Source: Scopulibacillus darangshiensis (GTDB taxonomy: Bacteria; Bacillota; Bacilli; Bacillales; Sporolactobacillaceae). From it: DNA of 48,949 nt. The DNA lies in NCBI RefSeq assembly GCF_004341035.1, contig NZ_SLXK01000032.1:1-48949 (forward strand), written 5' to 3'. The first letter of the stretch is position 1. Each line of letters opens with the position of its first letter. Below, piece after piece: positions 1 to 7,904 of the stretch. A program made the translations under genes and the position numbers. A model generated the notes under the pieces. It made no database searches, was not told the DNA's origin, and worked only from the letters and a program-made list of their open reading frames with translations.

Positions 1-247
1 AATAACATTAATATAGAATATTATCTGAGTTAAACCACGTTTTTATGTAAGGGACAAGAAAAAACGACAATAATTTGCATAATACTTCCCTATAATCCCT
101 TTATGTACGTTAAACTAATATAGAATAGTTTCGCTTAAAGGATGCTTATCACCCACGTATCCATTACATAATAATTTCTGGATCCTTTTCTTATAAAAGT
201 ATCGTATTCACTATTCACCCAGACCTCAATTTAAGGATGTGACATGA

Positions 248-1384
248 ATGAAAAAGGGCTTCTTTTTAATGGTGACTGCCGCCCTGCTTTTATTTTTTGC
301 CACGGCATGCTCGGAAAAGAGTTCTGCACCGGAGCAAAAGCATGATGAGAAAAAGACTGACGAAGCCAAAAAGGCATCAGCCGACAAAAAAGAAAATGCT
401 TCTGAAAGCAAGAAAAAGCAGGAAGAAAAGCCTGAAAAGAAACAAGAAAAACCTTTTAAACCAATGATGCCTTCGAAGGATGCTAAGCCTTTAAAAGAAA
501 ATTATTCACAAGAGGCTATTAGTAAGATGCCAAGACTTGAGGCGCACGGGCACAGCAGAGAGAGAAGTGTACCGTTTGGTCAAACCCTTCTAAAAGGCAC
601 AGAGGACAAGTCAAATGGACCGCTAAAAAAGTACAGGCTTGTTGCTTTTTATGGACAGCCTAATTCAACCCAAATGGGCATATTGGGGGAAAAAACGCCT
701 GAAGCGTTAATGAAGCAGCTTAAGGAACAAGCCCAGGCTTATTCGGATGCCGACCCCGCCCATCCTGCGATTCCAACGATCGAACTGATTACAACAATTG
801 CCCAGCGCAATCCAGGGCCTGATGGTCTGTACTTTCACCGGACATCAGAGCAGGATATAAGAGAATATGCAGAGCTGGCAAAGAAAAATGGCGCCCTCCT
901 GCTATTGGATGTCCAACTTGGCCGTGATAATGTGCTGCACCAAGTGAAGCTGCTTGAGCCATATCTTAAGCTTCCGTACGTTCACCTGGCGATCGACACT
1001 GAATTTCATGTGAAAGAAGGACAAGTCCCTGGAGTAGACCTCGGCCATGTGGACGGCAGGGAAATTGATAAAGCGATTCAATATGTGTCAGACCTTGCTA
1101 AGAAAAACCATTTGCCTGATAAAATTGTCGTCGTTCATCAATTTAAAGGGGAAATTTTAGCGAATAAAAAGGCGATCAAGCCACGGGACAACGTTGAGGT
1201 TGCCCTTAATTATGATGGATTTGGACCGCCCGGCAGCAAAATGGCCAGCTATCAAGGCCTTGTCAGAAACGAACCGATTCAATACGGGGGATTCAAACTG
1301 TTTTTCAAGAATGATAAACCGCTGCTTACACCAAAAGAAGTGCTGAAGCTGGATCCCGCTCCCGCCATTATTGATTATCAGTGA
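248..1384 (+). CDS. lipoprotein of unknown function with a TIM-barrel-like C-terminal domain
   Basis: 378 aa. The N-terminus is a lipoprotein signal: MKKG, a hydrophobic stretch, then a lipobox ending FATAC with the lipidated cysteine near residue 21. Residues 27-75 are a Lys/Glu-rich low-complexity linker typical of surface lipoproteins. From about residue 80 the sequence looks globular, with alternating strands such as LLLLDVQLG, VHLAIDTEFHV, KIVVVHQF and VALNYDGFGPP. This suggests a TIM-barrel, glycoside-hydrolase-like fold, but I do not recognise the family and assign no reaction. An AAGGA ribosome site lies 10 nt before the ATG at 248. It is monocistronic as far as can be seen, with DoxX following about 80 nt later. 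The lipoprotein call is firm; the domain fold is inference. Confidence 0.85.
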   Translation: MKKGFFLMVTAALLLFFATACSEKSSAPEQKHDEKKTDEAKKASADKKENASESKKKQEEKPEKKQEKPFKPMMPSKDAKPLKENYSQEAISKMPRLEAHGHSRERSVPFGQTLLKGTEDKSNGPLKKYRLVAFYGQPNSTQMGILGEKTPEALMKQLKEQAQAYSDADPAHPAIPTIELITTIAQRNPGPDGLYFHRTSEQDIREYAELAKKNGALLLLDVQLGRDNVLHQVKLLEPYLKLPYVHLAIDTEFHVKEGQVPGVDLGHVDGREIDKAIQYVSDLAKKNHLPDKIVVVHQFKGEILANKKAIKPRDNVEVALNYDGFGPPGSKMASYQGLVRNEPIQYGGFKLFFKNDKPLLTPKEVLKLDPAPAIIDYQ

Positions 1385-1465
1385 GTACGGTGCAAATCAG
1401 TTATCATCTTATTCACAATAGGCTAAACTAAAATATGATCATGTAAGTTGAAAGTAGGGATTTGG

Positions 1466-1876
1466 ATGACAGCAACTTTGGCAGCAAATATTGGGCTATT
1501 AATCATTCGTTTGGTTGTCGGCCTTACATTTGTAGGGCACGGAGCACAAAAGTTATTCGGATGGTTCGGAGGAGCTGGGGTAAGCAACACGGGAGAGTGG
1601 CTGGAGTCCATTGGCATTAAGCCTGGCGGGAAAATATGGGCTATTATCTGCGGTCTATTTGAGTTTGTTGGCGGTATATTCTTTGCGGCCGGGTTCCTGA
1701 CTCCTGTGGGAGCAGCTCTTATTGTTATCATCATGATTGATGCGATCATTTCCGTCCATGGGAAAAATGGCTTTTGGTTGACTGAAGGCGGTTGTGAATA
1801 CAACATTGTTTTGATCGCCATCACCGTTGGCGTAGCCTTAACCGGACCAGGTGACTATGTGTTAAGCTTTTTTTAG
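1466..1876 (+). CDS. DoxX family integral membrane protein
   Basis: 136 aa from the ATG at 1466, which has AGGGA 5 nt upstream. A TTG at 1448 would add six residues but has no good ribosome site. The family signature is clear: ANIGLLIIRLVVGLTFVGHGAQKLFGWFGG at the start, then a GxxxEFVGGIFFAAGFLTPVGA segment. Four membrane helices are expected. DoxX proteins are small membrane proteins linked to thiol/redox stress in some bacteria; the biochemical role is not settled. A hairpin terminator follows directly. Confidence 0.85.
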   Translation: MTATLAANIGLLIIRLVVGLTFVGHGAQKLFGWFGGAGVSNTGEWLESIGIKPGGKIWAIICGLFEFVGGIFFAAGFLTPVGAALIVIIMIDAIISVHGKNGFWLTEGGCEYNIVLIAITVGVALTGPGDYVLSFF

Positions 1877-1901
1877 GTCTATATGAGCGCCATATAAGTA
1901 T

Positions 1902-1941
1902 CCGCCTCACTTTTTTGTTAAGGGAGGCGGTCTTTTGTTTT
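1902..1941 (+). terminator. rho-independent terminator after the DoxX gene
   Basis: A 7-bp stem, CCGCCTC (1902-1908) with GAGGCGG (1924-1930), has a 15-nt T-rich loop and is followed by a T-rich tail. It lies 25 nt after the DoxX stop. Confidence 0.7.
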
Positions 1942-2017
1942 CGGAACACTAAGGATTTATAGTGGGTGCTTTTGTAATTCGGAGAATTCCTTGGGGTTTA
2001 GGCATGTTTTATAATCA

Positions 2018-2383
2018 TTATCTCACACCTATTCTATTCTTAATCTTTTGGATATCCTTCTTATTTTGCCAATTCTCTTCCCGAAGCAAATCGGTATCCT
2101 CGGCCAGGTCATCTAATTTTTCTTCGATGGTATCAAATCTTTCATTGACACCAATGAAGCTTTCGTTCATTTCCTTTCTAACGCTTGTGAATTCTTCCTT
2201 CATTTCACTTCTAACATTTTTGAATTCTTCCCTCATCTCGCCTCTAACATTATCGAATTCCTTCTTCATCTCACCCCTAACATTATCGAATTCCTTCTTC
2301 ATCTCACCCCTAAACTTGCCGATACTGTCTTCAAAAAGCTTAGCAATAGTAATGATCATTTCCTGGGATTCATTTTTAGACAT
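2018..2383 (-). CDS. small soluble coiled-coil protein built from 11-residue repeats
   Basis: 121 aa, no signal peptide or membrane helix. Residues about 18-73 consist of an 11-residue unit (consensus FxxVRxEMKEE) repeated at least five times, the hendecad periodicity of a long right-handed or straight coiled coil. The rest is also charged and helical. The repeat is visible in DNA as 33-bp tandem units. The start at 2383 is supported by GGAGGTG 8 nt upstream on the minus strand. I recognise no named family. It resembles the small coiled-coil proteins found as tail, fibre or scaffold-like pieces, but nothing nearby is phage. It is convergent with DoxX and divergent from the PBP4-like gene. Its function is unknown. 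Confidence 0.75.
   Translation of the reverse strand: MSKNESQEMIITIAKLFEDSIGKFRGEMKKEFDNVRGEMKKEFDNVRGEMREEFKNVRSEMKEEFTSVRKEMNESFIGVNERFDTIEEKLDDLAEDTDLLREENWQNKKDIQKIKNRIGVR
2168..2332. repeat. 33-bp tandem repeat inside the coiled-coil gene
   Basis: Five consecutive 33-bp units start at 2168, 2201, 2234, 2267 and 2300. The 2234 and 2267 units differ by two bases, and the outer ones are more diverged. Each unit encodes one 11-residue hendecad, so copy-number change keeps the frame. Confidence 0.85.
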
Positions 2384-2549
2384 TTCCTGTCACCTCCTCC
2401 GTTATTTTTCTCATTATAACACGGATGATGTTGAATAATATGATTTATGTCATGTCTTTTATGCAAAAATTAGTCCAGAATGTTCAAGGAATAAATCGCT
2501 CGCCTCTTGAATATGTAAGCGAAATAATATGAATGATTGGAGGAAAATA

Positions 2550-5363
2550 ATGAGAACGACAATACGATCCGCCCTGATTCCACTTATCATGCTCTCATTG
2601 GTATTCCAGTTGTTGATCGGTCCCTCTTTTGCAAAAGCTCAGGCGAATGATTTATTAGAGGACAATCTCAATCAGCTCCTCTTGCAGCTCGAACATAATG
2701 AAAACAGCAAAGGCATTCAAGCCGGGGTTGTTGTGTACAATTTGACAAAAGACAAGCTGCTGTATTCCCACAATCCCGAGAAGACGTTCATTCCTGCATC
2801 GACTTTAAAGCTTTTTGTCGCATCTACCGCCTTGGATACACTTAAGCCCGGCTATCAATTCAAGACACAAATGGATATAAAGGGAAAGCTGACAAAAGAC
2901 GGGACCCTCCATGGTGACCTTATTGTAAAAGGATATGGAGACCCCTCCCTCTCAAAATCCGATCTTCAGCAAATGATTCAGCAGCTGAAGAAACGAACAG
3001 GCATAAAGAAAATCCAGGGTGACATCCTTGTTGACGAAAGCTATTTTGACAATGTCCGGCTTGGCAAAGCATGGATGTGGGATGATGAACCATGGTATTA
3101 CAGCGCCCAAATCAGCGCCCTGTCCCTTAACGAGAATGTCGTTGATTTGACTGTCATGGCCAAAGACAATCAAATCGGTGCAAACCCTGACGTCTCTGTT
3201 TCCCCAATGAACGATTACGTAAAAATTGAGAATGACGTTAAAGTGGTTGAGGGATCCAAAAATGATGTGTCTTTCAATCGTCCACGCACTGAGAATTTCA
3301 TTACAATCAAAGGCACCATCGGAAAGGACAGCAAGCCGGAAGAAGAAAGCATGACAATGGAAGATCCCGCATTGTTTGCCGGAAATGTGGTCAAACAGCT
3401 TATCCAAAAAAACGGTATCAGCTTGTCGGGAAAGTCAACCGTCAAGAAAACCGCCGCCACCATCCAGAAACCGGACGTGACCCATTATTCCAAGCCATTA
3501 AGTGAACTGATTACCCATTTGAATAAGGAAAGCGATAACTTTTATGCAGAAATGTTCTTGAAAACTGTTGGCAAAGTGGTAAATAAGGACGGCAGCTTTG
3601 ATGCAGGTGTTCAAGCCGTCAGCAAACTGCTAAAGAAAGCTGGTCTTGAAGGTGATTACCGCCAAGTGGACGGCTCAGGACTGTCCCGTCTTAATTTCAT
3701 CCCGCCGGACAGCATGCTGACATTTTTGCGTTATATAAAGGGGCAGAGTTACTGGCCAATCATCGAATCCTCCCTGCCGATTGCCGGTGTTGACGGCACA
3801 CTGGAAAATAGAATGGAAAACACCCCGGCGGCAAACAACCTGCACGCCAAGACAGGTTCGATGTCGGGGGTAAATAATATGGTCGGATTAGTGAGGGCTG
3901 CTAACGGAGACCAATTAGCCTTTGTTATATTAATGAATGGCATCTATAAATCAAAGTATGCCAGAGATTTTCAAGATAATGTCGGTGTTCTTTTGGCGAA
4001 CTACCCGAATTTGCAAACGCCGGAAACAAACTATGAACCAAATAAGCAAACTTATCCGCTTTCAGACAAAATTGACCCAATATTAAATGATAACCATCTT
4101 AAAGGTGTGACCGCCGGGGTCGTCATTCAGTCGATGGACAAGAACAAAACATTGTATGCCCGAAATAGAGACAAGTTGTTAACACCAGGGTCCGTCGTGA
4201 AGATTTGGCCAACAATTGCCGGCCTTAACTACCTCGGACCAAATTTCCGATATGGGACAGATCTATATGTCTCGAAAAAACCTAATCGCGGCGGCGTCCT
4301 TCATGGGGATCTCATTCTTAAAGGAAGCGGCGATCCATCCCTTACGACCGAAGATTTAGAGAATCTCGTCAAAACGTTAAAGCAGAAAGGAATCAAGCAA
4401 ATAAAAGGGGATATCATCGTCGATGAAAGCGACTTTGATACCCAGCACTACCCGCTTGGCTGGACATGGGATCATGAGGATGACCCTGATTTTCCGCAAA
4501 TCAGTGCACTCAGTGTGAACCACGGAACGGTCGCCGTTAATATTACACCGGGGAAACGTGCTGGCAAGCCACCTGTCATTTCACTTGAACCAAGGACTGA
4601 CGATGTCCGAATCGTTAATAAAGCAAAAACCGGGGCTTCCGGTGATAAAGAGACACTTAATGTTGAGCGTGTACGCGGGGAGAATACCATCGTGATCAGC
4701 GGACAGTTGCCTTTGAATAAGAAAAATAAAAAGGTCCGGGTTTCTATCGAAGATCCCGCCCTTTACGCGGGTTATGTTCTAAAAAGCAGGCTTAAAGAAG
4801 CAGGCATTCATGTCCACCCCCACAGCAAAATCAGAACAGATCCAGTGCCTGAAAATGCGATTAAAGAAGACAGCTTGCATTCTGAGCCGCTCGCTGAGTT
4901 GATTAAAACCATGAATAAGGAAAATGACAATTTTTATGCAGAAATGCTTACAAAGACCATCGGCAAATTTCAAGAAGACGGCGCTAAAGGCGGCAGTACG
5001 AACGGCGGCGTCGGCATGATCTATGACTGGCTGGAAAATCATCACCTTAATACAACATTCGATCTTTATGACGGCTCCGGTGTCACAAGATACAACCAGA
5101 TCAGTGCAAGCCACCTGAACGCGACACTGGCCGCAATAAAGGACAATCATGATTTCTATCACTCGTTGCCAGACCTTCATGTGGACGGTGCACGTAAAGT
5201 CAAAGGAATTACTGAAAATATCGAGAGTATCGGCAGCTGGACTGGCTATGTTACCGGAAAGTCCGGAGAACAATATGCCGTCACCATCCTAATGAACGGT
5301 TGGGCCCGTAATGAAGCGGTCATGGAGGATATTGAAAAGAAGATTCTTGCAGAACTGGAATAA
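2550..5363 (+). CDS. double-length PBP4-type D-Ala-D-Ala carboxypeptidase/endopeptidase, second half degenerate
   Basis: 937 aa from the ATG at 2550 (GGAGG 6 nt upstream; an ATG at 2529 lacks a site). A Sec signal peptide ends near AKA-QA. The protein is two fused peptidase-S13 (DacB/DacC, PBP4) modules of about 450 residues each. Module 1 has all three penicillin-binding motifs: STLK with nucleophile Ser84, SDN at about 328, and KTG at about 434 (HAKTGSMSG). Module 2 keeps SVVK (Ser548) and the family blocks GDLILKGSGDPSL and YDGSGVTRYN. Its SxN is NDN (792), and the KTG position reads VKGITEN (about 882-888). Family members are usually near 490 aa with one module. Known role: trimming peptidoglycan stem peptides outside the membrane. 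Inference: module 1 is catalytic, while module 2 is a pseudo-enzyme or peptide-binding domain. Confidence 0.93.
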   Translation: MRTTIRSALIPLIMLSLVFQLLIGPSFAKAQANDLLEDNLNQLLLQLEHNENSKGIQAGVVVYNLTKDKLLYSHNPEKTFIPASTLKLFVASTALDTLKPGYQFKTQMDIKGKLTKDGTLHGDLIVKGYGDPSLSKSDLQQMIQQLKKRTGIKKIQGDILVDESYFDNVRLGKAWMWDDEPWYYSAQISALSLNENVVDLTVMAKDNQIGANPDVSVSPMNDYVKIENDVKVVEGSKNDVSFNRPRTENFITIKGTIGKDSKPEEESMTMEDPALFAGNVVKQLIQKNGISLSGKSTVKKTAATIQKPDVTHYSKPLSELITHLNKESDNFYAEMFLKTVGKVVNKDGSFDAGVQAVSKLLKKAGLEGDYRQVDGSGLSRLNFIPPDSMLTFLRYIKGQSYWPIIESSLPIAGVDGTLENRMENTPAANNLHAKTGSMSGVNNMVGLVRAANGDQLAFVILMNGIYKSKYARDFQDNVGVLLANYPNLQTPETNYEPNKQTYPLSDKIDPILNDNHLKGVTAGVVIQSMDKNKTLYARNRDKLLTPGSVVKIWPTIAGLNYLGPNFRYGTDLYVSKKPNRGGVLHGDLILKGSGDPSLTTEDLENLVKTLKQKGIKQIKGDIIVDESDFDTQHYPLGWTWDHEDDPDFPQISALSVNHGTVAVNITPGKRAGKPPVISLEPRTDDVRIVNKAKTGASGDKETLNVERVRGENTIVISGQLPLNKKNKKVRVSIEDPALYAGYVLKSRLKEAGIHVHPHSKIRTDPVPENAIKEDSLHSEPLAELIKTMNKENDNFYAEMLTKTIGKFQEDGAKGGSTNGGVGMIYDWLENHHLNTTFDLYDGSGVTRYNQISASHLNATLAAIKDNHDFYHSLPDLHVDGARKVKGITENIESIGSWTGYVTGKSGEQYAVTILMNGWARNEAVMEDIEKKILAELE

Positions 5364-5368
5364 TGATA

Positions 5369-5396
5369 AGGGGCCGGGAAATGATTCCCCGGCCTT
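5369..5396 (+). terminator. GC-rich hairpin after the PBP4-like gene
   Basis: GGCCGGGAA pairs with TTCCCCGGCC across a 4-nt loop with one bulged base, starting a few nt after the stop. The T-tract is weak, so termination efficiency is uncertain. Confidence 0.5.
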
Positions 5397-5465
5397 GCTT
5401 ATATCTTACCGCCATGCGCTGATATATACTAATAGTCTAGATCATTTCGTCCTGGCAAAAAGATG

Positions 5466-5495
5466 AAGGCTGTCCCTTACCTTTGGGACAGCCTT
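5466..5495. terminator. bidirectional terminator between the PBP4-like gene and floT
   Basis: A perfect 11-bp stem, AAGGCTGTCCC (5466-5476) with GGGACAGCCTT (5485-5495), has an 8-nt loop. T-rich tails follow on both strands, so it can serve the convergent floT (ending at 5500) and the plus-strand gene. Confidence 0.85.
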
Positions 5496-5499
5496 TTGT

Positions 5500-7050
5500 T
5501 TAATCTCTTTTTTTCTTGTAATCAGGGATTTCATTTAAATCAACTTCAGCATTATGGGCGCTTGAAGGTTTTTTTAAAGCCTCGGGTGATTTGGTGGCTG
5601 CTGTATACATAGGATCGAAAATCCTGGAGCTTGACCTTTGGGTTAGCCCTTGCAGCACGCTATTGAGGTCAATGCCTGACACATCTTTCAATGTCTCGGG
5701 CATTTGTGACATCAATTTCGTCACGTAGTTGCTCATTCTGGCCGCACCGTCGCCTTCGCCGGAACCGCCATTGTCAATGACAGTGACTTTATCAATGGCC
5801 CGTAATGGCGAGGCGACTTTTTCAGCAAATTCAGGCAGCATTTTGGCAAGCATATCCAGTATCGCTGCTTCGCCGTATTTTTCCATTGCTTCAGCTAGTT
5901 TTTCTTTGGCTTCAGCTTCAGCAAAGCCTCGGGCCCGAATGATTTCCGCCTCAGCATTACCTCTGGCACGCTCAGATGATGCGGCCGCTTCCCCTTCCAG
6001 CCGAACCTTCTCGGCATCAGCTTCAGCAGCTTTTAACCGTGTGACCTTGTCAGCCTCAGCCCGCTGTTCGGCAGCATACCGGTCTGCATCTGCCTTCTTC
6101 TTGACCTCAGCATCGTATTGCCGCTCACTGCGCAGGATTTCTTTCTCTTCCAATTCGATTGATTTTTGCTTCTTAACAAGCTCAATTTTCATTTGTTCTT
6201 CCGTTACCTCTTGCTCAGAACGGGCTTTCTGCAAATCATAGGACATATCCGCTTCAGCCTTTGAGCGATCCTGTTCCCGTTTAAAGGCAGCCATCTTCAA
6301 TTCCTTTTCCTTAGTTGCTTCGGCGATGTTTGTATCACGCAACAATTCAGCTTTTTGCCCGTCTTCATCAGCTTTGGCCTTACGAATACGGGAATCACGC
6401 AACGCATCCGCTTCGGATATTTCAGCATCACGTTTCACTTCGGCAATTCGCGGCTTCCCTAGAGCCTCAAGATAGCCATTTTCATCTTGGACATCTTTTA
6501 TTGTAAAAGAGACGATCTGCAAGCCCATTTTTTTCAAATCAATGGATGCCTGACCCTGGACTTCCTGGGCAAAGCGTTCGCGGTTTTTATAAATTTCTTC
6601 AACCGTCATAGTGCCAAGAATCGCTCTCAAATGGCCTTCAAGCACCTCTTGCGCTTCACCTTCAAGTTCAGCATCCTTTTTCCCTAGAAATTGTTCAGCC
6701 GCTGTGGCGATCGCCTCAGTCGTGTTTCCAACTTTAATAATCGCTGTGGCATCAGCCATGACCGGAACGCCATTTTCTGTATAGACATTGGGCGTTGAGA
6801 CGTCGAGCTTGTGGGAACGGAGGCTGATCAATTCTTTTTGCTGGAAAACCGGCAATATAAACGCCCCGCCGCCGCGGACAATTTTAATCCTCCCTTCTGA
6901 CTCATCCTTGAAGACATTCTTAGAACCTAAGAAACTCCCTGTGATAATCATGGCATCATCTGCACCAACCGTCTTGTACCTTGTGGCAAATGCAATACCC
7001 AAGATGAGAACAACAGCTACAACAACACCAATAACAATCAATGAATCCAT
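5500..7050 (-). CDS. floT: flotillin-like protein FloT
   Basis: 516 aa, close to the roughly 510 aa of Bacillus FloT (YuaG). The N-terminal hydrophobic segment (about residues 3-22) anchors it. The SPFH/band-7 domain follows (about 30-200), then a long Ala/Glu-rich coiled coil (about 200-380) with many EAE/AEA repeats, and a flotillin C-terminal region. Flotillins scaffold membrane microdomains and influence [10 protein letters not shown], secretion and fluidity. It lies 14 nt downstream of the NfeD-type gene yuaF, forming the yuaF-floT operon known from B. subtilis. An AGGGGG site precedes the ATG. The operon promoter upstream of yuaF matches the sigma-W consensus, so envelope-stress control is expected. 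Confidence 0.95.
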   Translation of the reverse strand: MDSLIVIGVVVAVVLILGIAFATRYKTVGADDAMIITGSFLGSKNVFKDESEGRIKIVRGGGAFILPVFQQKELISLRSHKLDVSTPNVYTENGVPVMADATAIIKVGNTTEAIATAAEQFLGKKDAELEGEAQEVLEGHLRAILGTMTVEEIYKNRERFAQEVQGQASIDLKKMGLQIVSFTIKDVQDENGYLEALGKPRIAEVKRDAEISEADALRDSRIRKAKADEDGQKAELLRDTNIAEATKEKELKMAAFKREQDRSKAEADMSYDLQKARSEQEVTEEQMKIELVKKQKSIELEEKEILRSERQYDAEVKKKADADRYAAEQRAEADKVTRLKAAEADAEKVRLEGEAAASSERARGNAEAEIIRARGFAEAEAKEKLAEAMEKYGEAAILDMLAKMLPEFAEKVASPLRAIDKVTVIDNGGSGEGDGAARMSNYVTKLMSQMPETLKDVSGIDLNSVLQGLTQRSSSRIFDPMYTAATKSPEALKKPSSAHNAEVDLNEIPDYKKKRD

Positions 7051-7064
7051 TTCTTTTCCCCCTG

Positions 7065-7568
7065 TTATTTAAAATCGTCCTCCATTGGAGAAACGTGACA
7101 CACACCTTCTTTGTCTACTTCTACGATAAACACCCTTTTGCCGCTAATGATATCGATGTTATCAAAGCTTCGGGCTGTTTCACTTCGGCTCCCTGTTGCC
7201 GAGCCGATCAATACCTCACCATAGCCATGTGCGGGAATGCTCGTAATCACCTCAGCAATCCGGCCTTGGTATTCCTTCGCTGAATAGGCGTTTGAAGATT
7301 CTGCACGGGAGAGCGGGACAATGAGGAAATTATAGATGAGAATATATGTAATGACTCCCAGGGCAAAGCCAAACCCCAGTACAATCCCTGCAGGCAAACT
7401 CGTATACTTTGTTAATAAAATGCCAGTGCCTGAGAGCACTGCCAGCGTGCCAAACAATAGCAGCGGATGAAAAAAGCCGTCCAGCACACCATCAAGAATG
7501 TCGCCAATTAGAAAAAATATAATTGCAAGCACAAGACAGCCCAGCAAGACATCCCAATAAATTGTCAA
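7065..7568 (-). CDS. yuaF: NfeD-family membrane protein YuaF
   Basis: 167 aa. Three or four membrane helices occupy about residues 7-90, followed by a soluble OB-fold-type C-terminal domain (about 100-160). This matches short NfeD/YuaF proteins that accompany flotillins and help assemble flotillin-rich membrane domains. The start is TTG at 7568, the only plausible in-frame start, with AAAGG about 11 nt upstream and a longer GGGGGTGA further back. It is the first gene of the operon with floT, with a sigma-W-type promoter 86 nt upstream. Confidence 0.9.
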   Translation of the reverse strand: MTIYWDVLLGCLVLAIIFFLIGDILDGVLDGFFHPLLLFGTLAVLSGTGILLTKYTSLPAGIVLGFGFALGVITYILIYNFLIVPLSRAESSNAYSAKEYQGRIAEVITSIPAHGYGEVLIGSATGSRSETARSFDNIDIISGKRVFIVEVDKEGVCHVSPMEDDFK

Positions 7569-7653
7569 TAGATCGATAGCCTTTCACCCCCTTTTTTTTT
7601 GCCTACAAATTAGATATATATTTATTATATCAGCATTAATACCCATATAATTA

Positions 7654-7679
7654 TACGTATAAATAAGTAAATCGTTTCA
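7654..7679 (-). promoter_or_regulatory. sigma-W-type ECF promoter for yuaF-floT
   Basis: On the minus strand TGAAAC (7679-7674) is separated by exactly 16 nt from CGTA (7657-7654). This is the canonical SigW -35/-10 pair. It sits about 86 nt before the yuaF start. The B. subtilis yuaF operon is a known SigW target, so context and sequence agree. Confidence 0.85.
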
Positions 7680-7799
7680 ATAATTTACATCGATCCATGG
7701 AACACTTTTAACTATCACGGATATTTGGCTTACGAGAATATTGCATTTCTCTAAAGCGCCTTTGAATTCTTTATTATTACATATGAAAACCTTTTCTCT

Positions 7800-7836
7800 C
7801 ACCCTTTTACCGACTTTTGTCCTTCATCTCACCTTT
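7800..7836. repeat. dispersed relative of the 36-kb tandem repeat
   Basis: This 37-nt stretch contains TTTTACCGACTTTTG followed by CCTTCATCTCACC. It resembles the TTTTACCCACTTCGGGCTTTCATC-ACC core repeated at 36347-36606 and the stretch at 18156-18192. The rest of the 336-bp gap to the MFS gene holds only the yuaF promoter and the exporter's terminator. Confidence 0.4.
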
Positions 7837-7857
7837 CCCCATGAAAGTCCCATCAAC

Positions 7858-7891
7858 CCAAAAAAGAGACTTGCCCATTAGGACAAGTCTC
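7858..7891 (-). terminator. terminator of the DHA2 exporter gene
   Basis: GAGACTTG (7866-7873) pairs with CAAGTCTC (7884-7891), and the minus strand continues into a run of Ts. It begins 14 nt after the exporter stop. Confidence 0.8.
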
Positions 7892-7904
7892 ATCTTATCT
7901 TTTT

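Noticed and set aside
1423-1824. Minus-strand open frame opposite the DoxX gene
   Set aside because: Proline-rich antisense shadow of a membrane-protein gene with no family match.
5729-6241. Long plus-strand open frame (170 aa) opposite floT
   Set aside because: It is antisense to the Ala/Glu-rich coiled coil of FloT. The Ser/Ala-rich translation is a codon-bias shadow with no ribosome site.
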